Source: an uncultured Clostridia bacterium (GTDB taxonomy: Bacteria > Bacillota > Clostridia > Christensenellales > Borkfalkiaceae). Taken from it: DNA of 64,000 nucleotides. The stretch is from the NCBI GenBank assembly GCA_947053545.1, contig CAMRSY010000006.1, forward strand, positions 1 through 64,000, in the 5' to 3' direction. Shown here one piece after another: positions 25,011 through 33,712 of the stretch (positions are counted from its first letter, which is position 1; each line of letters opens with the position of its first letter). The notes under the pieces were generated by a model. That model worked only from the letters and a program-made list of their open reading frames with translations. It made no database searches and had not been told where the DNA came from. Position numbers and translations under genes: made by a program.

Positions 25011-26708
25011 ATGAAAAAAACTATTTCGTATTTAAAACCGTATTCGGGAATAGTATCCGCGGGGTTGTTATTTAAGTTTATAGGCAGCGTTGCCGAACTT
25101 TTTCTGCCGCTTATTCTCGATTATATTATAGACGAGGTCGTACCGGTAAAGGATACAAAAATGCTTGTTATCCTTGGTTTTGCAATGCTCGGCTTCTCGC
25201 TTGTAGCGCTGTTCGGCAATATCATAGCCAATCGTTTCGCCGCTAAATCGTCGGGCGGAATGACAAGGGATTTAAGATATGATTTATTTAAAAAGACAAC
25301 CGCATTAAAAAGTTCGCAGGTAGATTCGTTTACCCTGCCGTCGCTTGTTTCAAGACTTACGTCCGATACTTATTACGTCAATCAGGCCGTCGCACGCTCT
25401 CTCAGACTGGGTGTACGGGCGCCCATTCTTTTAATAGGCGGGCTTGCGCTTACGTTTGTGCTCGACTGGCGGCTTGCGCTGGTGCTTCTTGCTTGCGTTC
25501 CTTTGGTTACCGTGGCGGTGGTGCTCATAACTAAAAAAAGCGTGCCTATGTATACGCAGGTGCAAAAAAGCGGCGACGGCGCGGTGCGCGCAATGCAGGA
25601 AAATATTTCGGGCGTGCGGGTTATTAAGGCGCTTTCCAAAACGGAGTACGAGGTGGAAAAATTCGGCGCGGTAAACGACAGGCTTACCGCCGACGAATTT
25701 AAAACCAACCGCTTGACGTCGCTTACAAATCCTATTGTAACGCTAATATTAAACGCGGGGCTTGTAGGTGTAATCGCCGTAAGCGCGGTTTTGGGCGCCC
25801 AGGCGGGAACCGTGCTTGCCTTTCTTTCTTTTTTTACGATAATATTAAACGCAATGCTGGGCATATCAAAAATTTTCGTCACCCTCTCGCGCGGGGTTGC
25901 CAGCGCGGAGAGGATAGAGAGGGTTCTGTATACCGACGAAATTATGCCTGCGGGCGAATATCCCGAAGGAGCAAGCGGATTTAAAATTGAGTTTGACAAC
26001 GTAAAGTTTTCATACAACGGTAAGGAAAACAACATTGACGGAGTTTCTTTTGCCGTCGATCAAGGCAAAACGGTTGGCGTTATAGGCGGCACTGGCAGCG
26101 GCAAAACCACGCTTATCAATTTGCTTATGCGTTTTTACGACGTGGACGGTGGAGCGGTTTACGTGGACGGAAAAGACGTGCGCTCGTATCCGCCGGAAGA
26201 GTTGCGCTCGAAATTCGGCGCGGCGTTTCAAAACGACTTTTTAATTGCCTCTACCGTGCGTGAAAATATCGATTATTTCCGCGGACTACCCGAAGAGGAT
26301 ATTTTAAAGGCGGCGGAGTGTTCTTGCGCCGACGAATTTATAAGCGGGTTGGAAGGCGGTTTGAATTTCGTCCTTGCCCAAAAGGCGGCAAACCTTTCGG
26401 GCGGACAGAAGCAAAGGCTTCTTATTGCCAGAGCGCTTGCCGGCAACCCCGAAATTTTAGTGCTGGACGACAGCTCGTCGGCGCTCGATTACGCAACCGA
26501 CGCAAAACTCAGAAAAGGGCTTAAAGAAAAATATCCCGGCTGCACGCAGTTTATCGTAGCCCAGCGCGTAAGCGCGGTTATGAACGCCGATTTGATTATA
26601 GTTATGGACGACGGGAAAGTTGTCGGCGCAGGCACACACGAACAGCTTTTGCAGACGTGCGGCGAATACAGGCAAATCTGCCTTGTGCAAACGGGAGGCG
26701 ACTTATGA
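25011..26708 (+). CDS. ABC exporter half-transporter with degenerate catalytic site
   Basis: 565 residues: a six-helix exporter domain (about 1-315) fused to a nucleotide-binding domain with Walker A GGTGSGKTT and a canonical signature NLSGGQKQR. The residue after Walker B is Asp, not Glu (LVLDDSSSALD), and the switch histidine is Gln (VAQRVSA). It overlaps the next half-transporter by 4 bases, and together they form a heterodimer. The substrate is unknown; relatives export drugs, lipids or peptides. Confidence 0.92.
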   Translation: MKKTISYLKPYSGIVSAGLLFKFIGSVAELFLPLILDYIIDEVVPVKDTKMLVILGFAMLGFSLVALFGNIIANRFAAKSSGGMTRDLRYDLFKKTTALKSSQVDSFTLPSLVSRLTSDTYYVNQAVARSLRLGVRAPILLIGGLALTFVLDWRLALVLLACVPLVTVAVVLITKKSVPMYTQVQKSGDGAVRAMQENISGVRVIKALSKTEYEVEKFGAVNDRLTADEFKTNRLTSLTNPIVTLILNAGLVGVIAVSAVLGAQAGTVLAFLSFFTIILNAMLGISKIFVTLSRGVASAERIERVLYTDEIMPAGEYPEGASGFKIEFDNVKFSYNGKENNIDGVSFAVDQGKTVGVIGGTGSGKTTLINLLMRFYDVDGGAVYVDGKDVRSYPPEELRSKFGAAFQNDFLIASTVRENIDYFRGLPEEDILKAAECSCADEFISGLEGGLNFVLAQKAANLSGGQKQRLLIARALAGNPEILVLDDSSSALDYATDAKLRKGLKEKYPGCTQFIVAQRVSAVMNADLIIVMDDGKVVGAGTHEQLLQTCGEYRQICLVQTGGDL

Positions 26709-28504
26709 AAGAGCCCCGCGTAAATTTAAGCGACAGGCGCACGTTCGCTAATAAAAAGGTTAACGTAAAATATACGCTTAAAAGATTGCTTTCCTACCTT
26801 AAACCTTCGTTGCCGCTGTTTACTGTCGTTTTTGTAGGCAACCTTCTGTCCGTGTTGCTTTCGCTACTGGGTCCGTACCTTTGCGGACTTGCGGTAGGCG
26901 AAATAAAGGCGGACGGCATTACCGATTTCAATAAGATAATTTATTACTGCGTTATTCTCGCCGCGGTTTATATCGCGTCCGAGCTTATCAATTACGCAAC
27001 TACCGTCGGAATGGCTTACGTCGCTAGAAAAATGACAGGTAAAATGCGCGCCGACCTGTTTAAAAAACTTGTGCATCTTCCTGTCGGCTATTTCGACGCG
27101 CGTCAGGCGGGCGACGTTATATCTGTGCTTTCATACGACATCGATACGGTGGGCACGTCGCTTGCAAACGACGTTGTGCTTGTTTTAAAGAGTGCGGTTT
27201 TAATCGTCGGGTCGCTTACAATGATGCTGGTTATAGCCGCACCGCTTGTGCTGGTGTTTGCGGTAACTATTCCGCTTTCGCTTATAATTACCAAAATCAT
27301 TACAAAAAAGGTGCAGCCGCTTTACCGCAAACGTTCCGCTAAGCTTGGCGAACTTAACGGTTTTGCCGAAGAGGTGCTTTCAGGGCAAAAGACGACTAAA
27401 GCGTACGGAAGGGAGCGTGAAATTTTAAACCGTTTTCAGCAAAAAAACGAACAGGCGGCGCAAGCTTATACTACCGCGGAATATTACGGAACGGTTTCCG
27501 GGCCCTGCGTTAACCTTATAAATAACCTGTCGCTTACGCTTATAAGCGTTCTCGGCGCTTTAATGTATGCGTTCGGTTGGGGCGGCATAGGTATAAGCCA
27601 GATATCGTCGTTCGTTCTATATTCGCGCAAATTTTCCGGTCCCATCAACGAAATAGCGAATGTTATAGGCGAGTTTCAGTCGTCGGTAGCCGCCGCCGAA
27701 AGGGTGTTTACCGTGCTCGAGGAAAAAGAGGAAGAGCTTTTTGCCGAAGGAGCCCTTTCGCTTGACTGCGTTAAAGGCGACGTCGATATAAAAAATGTAG
27801 ATTTCGGATATATTGCGGGGAAACCCGTATTAAAAAACTTTTCGCTTAGCGCGGGTAGGGGCGACGTTGTGGCAATAGTCGGCAGAACGGGCGCAGGCAA
27901 AACAACGGTAATCAATCTTTTAATGCGCTTTTACGACGCGGACGCGGGCGTTATAACCGTTGACGGGCACGACGTAAAAGACGTAACCCGCGCTTCGTTG
28001 CGCGGCGCGTTTACAATGGTATTGCAGGATACCTGGCTGTTTGCGGGCACGGTATACGAAAATTTGGCGTACGGAGCGGAAAACGCCACGCGTGAAAGGG
28101 TGGAAGAGGTATGCAAAAAGGCAAAAATCCACTCGTTTATCACTCGCCTGCCGCAGGGATACGATACCTATCTTTCGGATAACGCGGTAAACATTTCTAA
28201 GGGGCAAAAGCAACTCTTAACTATTGCGCGCGCAATGCTTTCGCCGTCGCCTATGCTTATTTTGGACGAGGCGACAAGCAACGTAGACACGCGTACCGAA
28301 CAAATTATTCAGTCGGCAATGACCGAGCTAATGAAGGGTAAAACCTGTTTCGTTATAGCTCACAGGCTGTCAACGATAAAAAACGCCGACAATATTTTGG
28401 TTATGGACGGAGGAAACGTTATCGAACAGGGCACGCACGGGCGGCTTATGGCTTTAAACGGCGCTTACAGAAAACTTTATGATTCGCAGTTTGAAAGTTA
28501 CTGA
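26705..28504 (+). CDS. ABC exporter half-transporter, catalytic partner
   Basis: 599 residues. An exporter membrane domain (about 20-340) precedes a nucleotide-binding domain with Walker A GRTGAGKTT, intact Walker B with catalytic Glu (LILDEATSNVD) and switch histidine (IAHRLST). Its signature is altered to NISKGQKQ. The altered signature faces the degenerate Walker B of the upstream partner in a heterodimer, the asymmetric layout known from TM287/288, BmrCD and LmrCD. The ATG at 26705 overlaps the upstream stop. Confidence 0.92.
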   Translation: MKEPRVNLSDRRTFANKKVNVKYTLKRLLSYLKPSLPLFTVVFVGNLLSVLLSLLGPYLCGLAVGEIKADGITDFNKIIYYCVILAAVYIASELINYATTVGMAYVARKMTGKMRADLFKKLVHLPVGYFDARQAGDVISVLSYDIDTVGTSLANDVVLVLKSAVLIVGSLTMMLVIAAPLVLVFAVTIPLSLIITKIITKKVQPLYRKRSAKLGELNGFAEEVLSGQKTTKAYGREREILNRFQQKNEQAAQAYTTAEYYGTVSGPCVNLINNLSLTLISVLGALMYAFGWGGIGISQISSFVLYSRKFSGPINEIANVIGEFQSSVAAAERVFTVLEEKEEELFAEGALSLDCVKGDVDIKNVDFGYIAGKPVLKNFSLSAGRGDVVAIVGRTGAGKTTVINLLMRFYDADAGVITVDGHDVKDVTRASLRGAFTMVLQDTWLFAGTVYENLAYGAENATRERVEEVCKKAKIHSFITRLPQGYDTYLSDNAVNISKGQKQLLTIARAMLSPSPMLILDEATSNVDTRTEQIIQSAMTELMKGKTCFVIAHRLSTIKNADNILVMDGGNVIEQGTHGRLMALNGAYRKLYDSQFESY

Positions 28505-28520
28505 CGTAAATTTAAATAAA

Positions 28521-28562
28521 TAAAAATACCGCGCGGAATTAAAAATCCACGCGGTATTTTTA
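28521..28562. terminator. Intrinsic terminator after the ABC exporter
   Basis: A 17-bp stem with one mismatch (28521-28537 with 28546-28562), with A- and T-rich flanks on both sides. Confidence 0.8.
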
Positions 28563-28618
28563 CGCTTTTACCTTATCTGAAAAATTATTCCAAAAAACGA
28601 CAAATTTCTTTAAAGAGG

Positions 28619-28648
28619 TTGCAATTTATTATAATAATGTGATAAAAT
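28619..28648 (+). promoter_or_regulatory. Candidate hydCBA promoter
   Basis: TTGCAA and TAAAAT with an 18-base spacer, about 35 bases upstream of the hydC start, which has AGGAG. Confidence 0.5.
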
Positions 28649-28682
28649 CAGCAAGTAAGTATTTTTAAATAGGAGTGTTAAT

Positions 28683-29171
28683 ATGTCACAAAACAGTTTT
28701 AACGGCACCGGCGAGCAGGAAAAGGCTTTGCGCGAAATAATAGCTAAGCACCGTTCCGAACGCGGCTGTCTTATGCCTATTCTGCACGAAGCACAGGGGA
28801 TTTACGGCTATCTTCCCGCCGAAGTGCAAACGATAATCGCGGAAGAGCTTAATATACCCCTTTCCGAGGTGTACGGCGTTGCCACGTTTTATACGCAGTT
28901 TTCGCTTCAGCCCAAGGGCAAGCACCGCATAAGCGTGTGTCTCGGCACGGCGTGCTACGTAAAGGGCTCCGATAAAATACTGGCGGCCGTGGAAAGGGAG
29001 CTGAGAATCTCCTGCGGGGAATGCACCCCCGACGGCAGATTTTCGATAGACAGTTGCCGCTGCGTCGGCGCGTGCGGACTTGCGCCCGTAATGATGATAG
29101 ACGAGGACGTTTACGGCAGATTGACAGAAAAAGACATTCCGGAAATTCTGGAAAAATATATGCAGGACTGA
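28683..29171 (+). CDS. hydC: NADH-dependent [FeFe] hydrogenase, NuoE-like subunit
   Basis: A 162-residue thioredoxin-fold [2Fe-2S] protein. The four cluster cysteines are in CLGTACYVKGS and CRCVGACGLAPVM. An N-terminal helical part (LREIIAKHRSERGCLMPILHEAQ) matches NuoE/HydC. It is the first gene of hydC-hydB-hydA, the layout of trimeric electron-bifurcating hydrogenases such as those of Thermotoga and acetogens, which couple NADH and reduced ferredoxin to H2. AGGAG precedes the ATG. Confidence 0.94.
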   Translation: MSQNSFNGTGEQEKALREIIAKHRSERGCLMPILHEAQGIYGYLPAEVQTIIAEELNIPLSEVYGVATFYTQFSLQPKGKHRISVCLGTACYVKGSDKILAAVERELRISCGECTPDGRFSIDSCRCVGACGLAPVMMIDEDVYGRLTEKDIPEILEKYMQD

Positions 29172-29184
29172 GGGGAGGCGGAAA

Positions 29185-31077
29185 ATGACCGTTAAAGAAT
29201 TCGAAGAGAGGGCGGCTAGGAAAGCCGACCTTATAAAGGTTAGAAAAATAATCCGCGAGCAGGCGGAAAAACTGTCGGAAAATACCGGTTACCGCAAGCA
29301 GGTATTGGTGTGCGGGGGTACGGGCTGTACATCGTCGAGCTCGCTTAAGGTTATCGAACAGCTTGAAGCAAGCTTTAAAGAACTTAATATCAGCGACGTT
29401 TTAATAGTAAAAACGGGCTGTTTCGGTTTGTGCGCGTTAGGTCCTATAATGATAGTCTATCCCGAAGGAGCGTTTTATTCGCAAATGACGCCCGAGCACG
29501 CCAGAACGGTTGCCGAAAAGCATCTTGTCAAGGGCGGCGAAATAGTTAAGGAACTGTTATATGCGGGTACAGTGCACGAGGACGGCAGCGTTATTCCGTT
29601 TTCAGATATTCCTTTCTATAAGCATCAGATGCGTATCGCGCTTAGAAACTGCGGCGTAATAGCGGCCGAGGATATTGACGAGGCTTTGGCGGCGGGCGAC
29701 TACGCGGCGCTGAAGAAGGCGCTTTTCGAAATGACGCCCGACGAAATAATATCAGAAATTAAGGCTTCCGGCTTGCGCGGACGCGGCGGCGCAGGTTTCC
29801 CCACGGGCTTGAAATGGCAGTTTTCGAAGGAGGCGCCCGGCGACGTAAAGTACATTTGCTGTAACGCCGACGAGGGCGACCCCGGCGCGTTTATGGACAG
29901 GTCGGTTTTGGAAGGCGACCCGCATACCGTGCTGGAAGCAATGGCAATAGCGGGCTATACCGTGGGCGCGCACGAAGGATATATTTACGTGCGTGCGGAA
30001 TATCCCATAGCGGTTGAAAGGCTTAATATAGCCATATCGCAGGCGCGCGAAGCGGGTCTGCTAGGTAAAAACATTTTAGGCAGCGGATTCGATTTCGACG
30101 TGTTTGTGCGCCTTGGCGCCGGTGCGTTTGTCTGCGGCGAGGAAACCGCGCTTATGACCTCTATCGAAGGTCACCGCGGCGAACCCCGTCCCCGTCCGCC
30201 CTATTCGGCGCAGTGCGGCTTGTTTCAGAAACCAACAGTATTAAATAACGTGGAAACGTGGGCAAACGTAGCGCCCATAATTTTAAACGGCGCAAAGTGG
30301 TTTGCGGAGATAGGTACGGAAAAAAGCAAGGGCACAAAGGTGTTTGCGCTGGGCGGAAAAATACATAACGTAGGGTTGGTGGAAGTTCCTATGGGTACAA
30401 CGCTTTCCACGATTATCAACGACATAGGCGGGGGTATACCGGACGGTAAGGCGTTTAAAGCGGCCCAGACGGGCGGACCTTCCGGCGGCTGTATTCCGGC
30501 GAAATATATAGATATTCAGATGGATTTCGACAATCTCGTTTCCATAGGTTCGATGATGGGTTCTGGCGGACTTATCGTTATGGACGAAGACACGTGTATG
30601 GTTGATATCGCAAAATTCTATCTCGAGTTTACCGCCGACGAAAGTTGCGGCAAATGTACGCCCTGCCGTATAGGCACTAAGCGTATGCTTGAACTTTTAA
30701 CAAAAATAACCGAAGGGAAAGGCGAAGAAAAAGACCTGGAAAACATAAAGGAAATCGCCGAGCACATGAAAAGTTCGTCGCTTTGCGCGTTAGGTCAGTC
30801 GGCGCCAAACCCCATACTTTCAACTCTGGCGCATTTCGAGGAAGAATATATCGCGCATATACGTGATAAACACTGCCCCGCGGGCGTGTGCAAATCGCTT
30901 CTTAACTACTATATCAACCCCGACAAATGCCGCGGCTGTACAATGTGTATACGCAACTGCCCCGCAGGCGCAATAAGCGGCGCCGTAAAAAACCCGCACG
31001 AAATCGATTTGAAGAAATGTATTAAGTGCGGACAGTGCATAGCGCACTGCAAGTTTAACGCAATCGAGAAAAGGTAA
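29185..31077 (+). CDS. hydB: NADH-dependent [FeFe] hydrogenase, NuoF-like flavoprotein subunit
   Basis: 630 residues. An N-terminal thioredoxin-like [2Fe-2S] domain (CGGTGCTSSSS, TGCFGLCALG) precedes the NuoF core with the FMN/NADH motif RGRGGAGFPTG and the 4Fe-4S motif SCGKCTPCRIG. The tail has two ferredoxin-type clusters (CRGCTMCIRNCP and CIKCGQCIAHC). This domain order is that of bifurcating HydB, where NADH and ferredoxin electrons meet. It lies 13 bases after hydC and 14 before hydA. Confidence 0.96.
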   Translation: MTVKEFEERAARKADLIKVRKIIREQAEKLSENTGYRKQVLVCGGTGCTSSSSLKVIEQLEASFKELNISDVLIVKTGCFGLCALGPIMIVYPEGAFYSQMTPEHARTVAEKHLVKGGEIVKELLYAGTVHEDGSVIPFSDIPFYKHQMRIALRNCGVIAAEDIDEALAAGDYAALKKALFEMTPDEIISEIKASGLRGRGGAGFPTGLKWQFSKEAPGDVKYICCNADEGDPGAFMDRSVLEGDPHTVLEAMAIAGYTVGAHEGYIYVRAEYPIAVERLNIAISQAREAGLLGKNILGSGFDFDVFVRLGAGAFVCGEETALMTSIEGHRGEPRPRPPYSAQCGLFQKPTVLNNVETWANVAPIILNGAKWFAEIGTEKSKGTKVFALGGKIHNVGLVEVPMGTTLSTIINDIGGGIPDGKAFKAAQTGGPSGGCIPAKYIDIQMDFDNLVSIGSMMGSGGLIVMDEDTCMVDIAKFYLEFTADESCGKCTPCRIGTKRMLELLTKITEGKGEEKDLENIKEIAEHMKSSSLCALGQSAPNPILSTLAHFEEEYIAHIRDKHCPAGVCKSLLNYYINPDKCRGCTMCIRNCPAGAISGAVKNPHEIDLKKCIKCGQCIAHCKFNAIEKR

Positions 31078-31091
31078 GGGAGGAAACAGTT

Positions 31092-32807
31092 ATGGTAAAT
31101 TTGAAAATTAACGGCATAGCGGTAAGCGTGCCCGAAGGTTCCACTATTTTGCAGGCGGCAAAACTCGCAAATATCCGTATTCCCACCCTGTGCTATTTAA
31201 AGGAAATACAGTGCATAGGTTCATGCCGTATGTGCCTTGTAGAAGCAACGGGAGCAAGGGGTCTTGTAGCCGCTTGCGTGTATCCCGTGTCCGAGGGAAT
31301 GGAGGTGCGTACCAACACCCCCCGAGTAAGAAAGTCGAGAAAAACTTCGCTTGAACTTATTCTTTCCACCCATAAGAAAAAGTGCCTTTCCTGCGTACGT
31401 TCGATGAACTGCGAATTGCAGAAACTGGCTTTGGAGTACAATGCCGAAGAGGATAAGTTCGGTACCGACCACGACATAAAACCCATCGACGATTTATCGC
31501 CTTCGGTTGTAAGGGATAATTCGAAATGTATTATGTGCACCCGCTGCGTTGCTGCTTGCGAAAAGCAGACGATAGGCGCGATCGGCTCTAAAAACAGGGG
31601 CTACGCAAAGACGATCGGTTCGCCTTTCGACGTTTCGCTGGCGCATACTCCCTGCGTAAACTGCGGTCAGTGCGTTGTCGCCTGCCCCGTAGGCGCGTTG
31701 TATGAAAAGAGTTCGGTAGCCGACGTGTGGGGCGCTATCGTTGACCCTTCTAAAAAAGTAGTGTTCTTTACCGCGCCTTCCGTAAGGGCAACTTTGGGCG
31801 AAGCGTTCGGTTTGCCCGTTGGTACAAACGTTGAAGGAAAAATGGTTACGGCTATTAAGCAGCTTGGCGATATAAGTTGTTTTAATATGGATACCACTGC
31901 CGACCTTACTATTATGGAAGAGGCGAACGAACTGCTGTCGCGCCTTAAAAACGGCGGCGCAACCCCTATGTTCACTAGCTGTTGCCCCGGATGGATAAAA
32001 TTCTGCGAGCATTATTATCCAGAGTTTTTACCCAATCTTTCCACGTGCAAATCCCCGCAGGAAATGTTTTCGGCACTTCTTAAAACTTATTACTGTAAGA
32101 AGAACGGAATCGACCCCAAAGATTTGTACGTAGTTTCGGTTATTCCCTGCACGGCTAAGAAATTTGAAATTACGAGGGAAGAGCTGGGCAATTATACCGA
32201 CAGCGCAATCACCACGCGCGAGCTTGCAAAAATGATTAAGGAGGCGGGCGTAGATTTCGTAAATCTTGCCGATAGCCCTTATGACGACCCGTTCGGACTG
32301 GCTTCGGGCGCAGGCGCGATTTTCGGAGCGACCGGCGGCGTTATGGAAGCGGCTTTGCGTACCGCGGCGATGGCGCTGGGCGACGCGGACGAACCCATAG
32401 TGTTCAACGAGGTGCGCGGCACGCAGGGTCTTAAGGAAGCTACGTTTACGCTGGGCGGTAAAACGGTTAGCGTGGCTATTGCAAGCGGCCTTGCCAATGC
32501 AAGAAAAATTATTGAAAGCATTAAAAGCGGCGAAAAAAATTATACCTTTGTTGAAATTATGGCCTGCCCCGGCGGCTGCGTAAACGGAGGCGGACAGCCC
32601 TATGTTCACGACGAGGTGCGCAATTCTATCGATTTGAAAACGCTTAGGGCGCAGGCGCTTTACGATTACGATTCGGACAGCGCGGTACGCTGCTCGCACG
32701 ATAATGCAACCGTAACAAATTTGTATAACGAATTTTTCGGCGAGCCCAACAGCCATAAGGCGCACGAACTGTTGCATACCTCCTATGTTGCAAGACCCAA
32801 ATATTAA
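31092..32807 (+). CDS. hydA: [FeFe] hydrogenase catalytic subunit
   Basis: 571 residues. The N-terminal [2Fe-2S] domain (CIGSCRMCLVEA), a His/Cys-ligated cluster (HKKKCLSCVRSMNC) and two [4Fe-4S] clusters (CIMCTRCVAACE, CVNCGQCVVACP) precede the H-cluster domain. Its three motifs are TSCCPGWIKFCE, IPCTAKKFE (Ile replaces the usual Met) and MACPGGCVNGGGQP. It makes or consumes H2 with HydB and HydC. No HydEFG maturases are in the window, so they must lie elsewhere. Confidence 0.97.
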   Translation: MVNLKINGIAVSVPEGSTILQAAKLANIRIPTLCYLKEIQCIGSCRMCLVEATGARGLVAACVYPVSEGMEVRTNTPRVRKSRKTSLELILSTHKKKCLSCVRSMNCELQKLALEYNAEEDKFGTDHDIKPIDDLSPSVVRDNSKCIMCTRCVAACEKQTIGAIGSKNRGYAKTIGSPFDVSLAHTPCVNCGQCVVACPVGALYEKSSVADVWGAIVDPSKKVVFFTAPSVRATLGEAFGLPVGTNVEGKMVTAIKQLGDISCFNMDTTADLTIMEEANELLSRLKNGGATPMFTSCCPGWIKFCEHYYPEFLPNLSTCKSPQEMFSALLKTYYCKKNGIDPKDLYVVSVIPCTAKKFEITREELGNYTDSAITTRELAKMIKEAGVDFVNLADSPYDDPFGLASGAGAIFGATGGVMEAALRTAAMALGDADEPIVFNEVRGTQGLKEATFTLGGKTVSVAIASGLANARKIIESIKSGEKNYTFVEIMACPGGCVNGGGQPYVHDEVRNSIDLKTLRAQALYDYDSDSAVRCSHDNATVTNLYNEFFGEPNSHKAHELLHTSYVARPKY

Positions 32808-32889
32808 AATTAATCTTTTTGACGTCTTAAGCAAAGTTTTTTTATTGCTGTAACTTAAAGCGCGGTCGGCGCAATTAAATTAAAAATAT

Positions 32890-32923
32890 AAAGCGGCGGG
32901 CAATTTATATTGCCGGCCGCTTT
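32890..32923. terminator. Bidirectional terminator between hydA and module B
   Basis: A 14-bp stem with one mismatch (32890-32903 with 32910-32923), A/T-rich on both flanks, between convergent genes. Confidence 0.8.
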
Positions 32924-32925
32924 AA

Positions 32926-33207
32926 TTATTCTTTGTTAAGCGCATCTTTCAAATCCATTCCCGTTTTTATGCCGAAATAAAAAAGCCGTTTACAAATGTC
33001 GTAAAATATGTAGTCGAATTTATTTATAACAGACAGTTCAAAATAATTTAAAAGATTGCGTTGTTTCTCGTTAAGCTGTTTCATAAAAGCTGTTTTTTCT
33101 TTTTGCGGTTTCGTCATAACGTTGCAACGATCGGTTTGTTCTATTTCTTTACGCCATTTGTAAATTAAGTTCGAATTTATAAAGTCAAAATGCTCGGTAA
33201 TATTCAT
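32926..33207 (-). CDS. Small protein of unknown function (module B)
   Basis: 93 residues, basic and mostly helical, no membrane span. A central LNEKQRNLLNYF segment and a tail LFYFGIKTGMDLKDAL echo the small protein at 13179-13439 (LTKEQTETLN..., FKAGFGLALELL), suggesting a distant relationship to the DUF6809-like type. AAGGAG precedes the ATG. A consensus promoter, TTGACA-17-TATAAT, drives it. It is divergent from an XRE regulator across a palindrome. Function unknown. Confidence 0.7.
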   Translation of the reverse strand: MNITEHFDFINSNLIYKWRKEIEQTDRCNVMTKPQKEKTAFMKQLNEKQRNLLNYFELSVINKFDYIFYDICKRLFYFGIKTGMDLKDALNKE

Positions 33208-33240
33208 AGGTCTCCTTAGTTTTATAGATATCTTTTATTT

Positions 33241-33269
33241 ATTATAGTGTAAGACATATCTAATGTCAA
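33241..33269 (-). promoter_or_regulatory. Consensus promoter of the module B small gene
   Basis: On the minus strand TTGACA (33269-33264) and TATAAT (33246-33241) are separated by exactly 17 bases, which contain the left arm of the inverted repeat. Confidence 0.85.
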
Positions 33270-33295
33270 TACAATTCTGTTAAATATATCTTACA
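33248..33295. promoter_or_regulatory. Inverted repeat, candidate operator of module B
   Basis: TGTAAGACATATCTAA (33248-33263) and TTAAATATATCTTACA (33280-33295) match at 14 of 16 positions as an inverted repeat. The arm nearer the small gene fills its promoter spacer, as in module A. Confidence 0.75.
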
Positions 33296-33303
33296 ATTCA
33301 GCT

Positions 33304-33510
33304 ATGGAAAATCTGTTTAAAACAAGACTTGATGAATATTTGAAAGAAAACGGAATAAGTAAAAGAAAGTTTGCCGAAAAAGTGGGAGTGTCTGCTGCAA
33401 GCGTATCCGATTGGACGACAGGTAAAATTCAGCCTAATGCTGAAAGCATTTATCTTGTCTGTAAAGCTTTTGGCGTAAGCGCCGATTATTTACTGGGTTT
33501 AACCGATTAA
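33304..33510 (+). CDS. XRE-family helix-turn-helix regulator (module B)
   Basis: 68 residues, essentially one Cro/C1 HTH domain: GISKRKFAEKVGVSAASVSDWTTG covers the DNA-binding helices and ends YLLGLTD, a typical short-repressor tail. No ribosome-binding site precedes the ATG, and the transcript may be leaderless. It is divergent from the small gene at 32926-33207 with an inverted repeat between them. Its recognition helix differs from module A's regulator, consistent with the different operator. Confidence 0.9.
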   Translation: MENLFKTRLDEYLKENGISKRKFAEKVGVSAASVSDWTTGKIQPNAESIYLVCKAFGVSADYLLGLTD

Positions 33511-33617
33511 AATATATCTGTAAAATAGTTATAAATCAGAAAAATATTTTAATGCCGTAGGTGTTAAGGTAAAATTTAATTATATACTGGCTTGACAGTA
33601 AAAGTTTATATTAGTAA

Positions 33618-33652
33618 ACGCGGCGCGACAAACTGTCGCGCCGCGTATTTAT
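33618..33652. terminator. Terminator hairpin after the module B regulator
   Basis: A 13-bp perfect stem (33618-33630 with 33634-33646), 3-base loop, followed by an AT-rich tract. Confidence 0.75.
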
Positions 33653-33660
33653 ATTGTCAA

Positions 33661-33700
33661 CGTCATTGCGAGGGGCGCTTAAATCGCACCGCGGCAATCT
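33661..33700. repeat. Copy of a widespread 'TCATTGCGAGG...GCAATCT' interspersed repeat
   Basis: The segment starts GTCATTGCGAGGGGCGC and ends CCGCGGCAATCTT, with ends that can pair. This pattern is familiar as a short intergenic palindromic repeat in many bacterial genomes. Only one copy was found in this window. Confidence 0.5.
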
Positions 33701-33712
33701 TAAATTTTAAGT

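Noticed and set aside
32028..32834. 268-codon frame opposite hydA
   Set aside because: Antisense to the H-cluster domain with no recognisable motif or start signal; a shadow frame.
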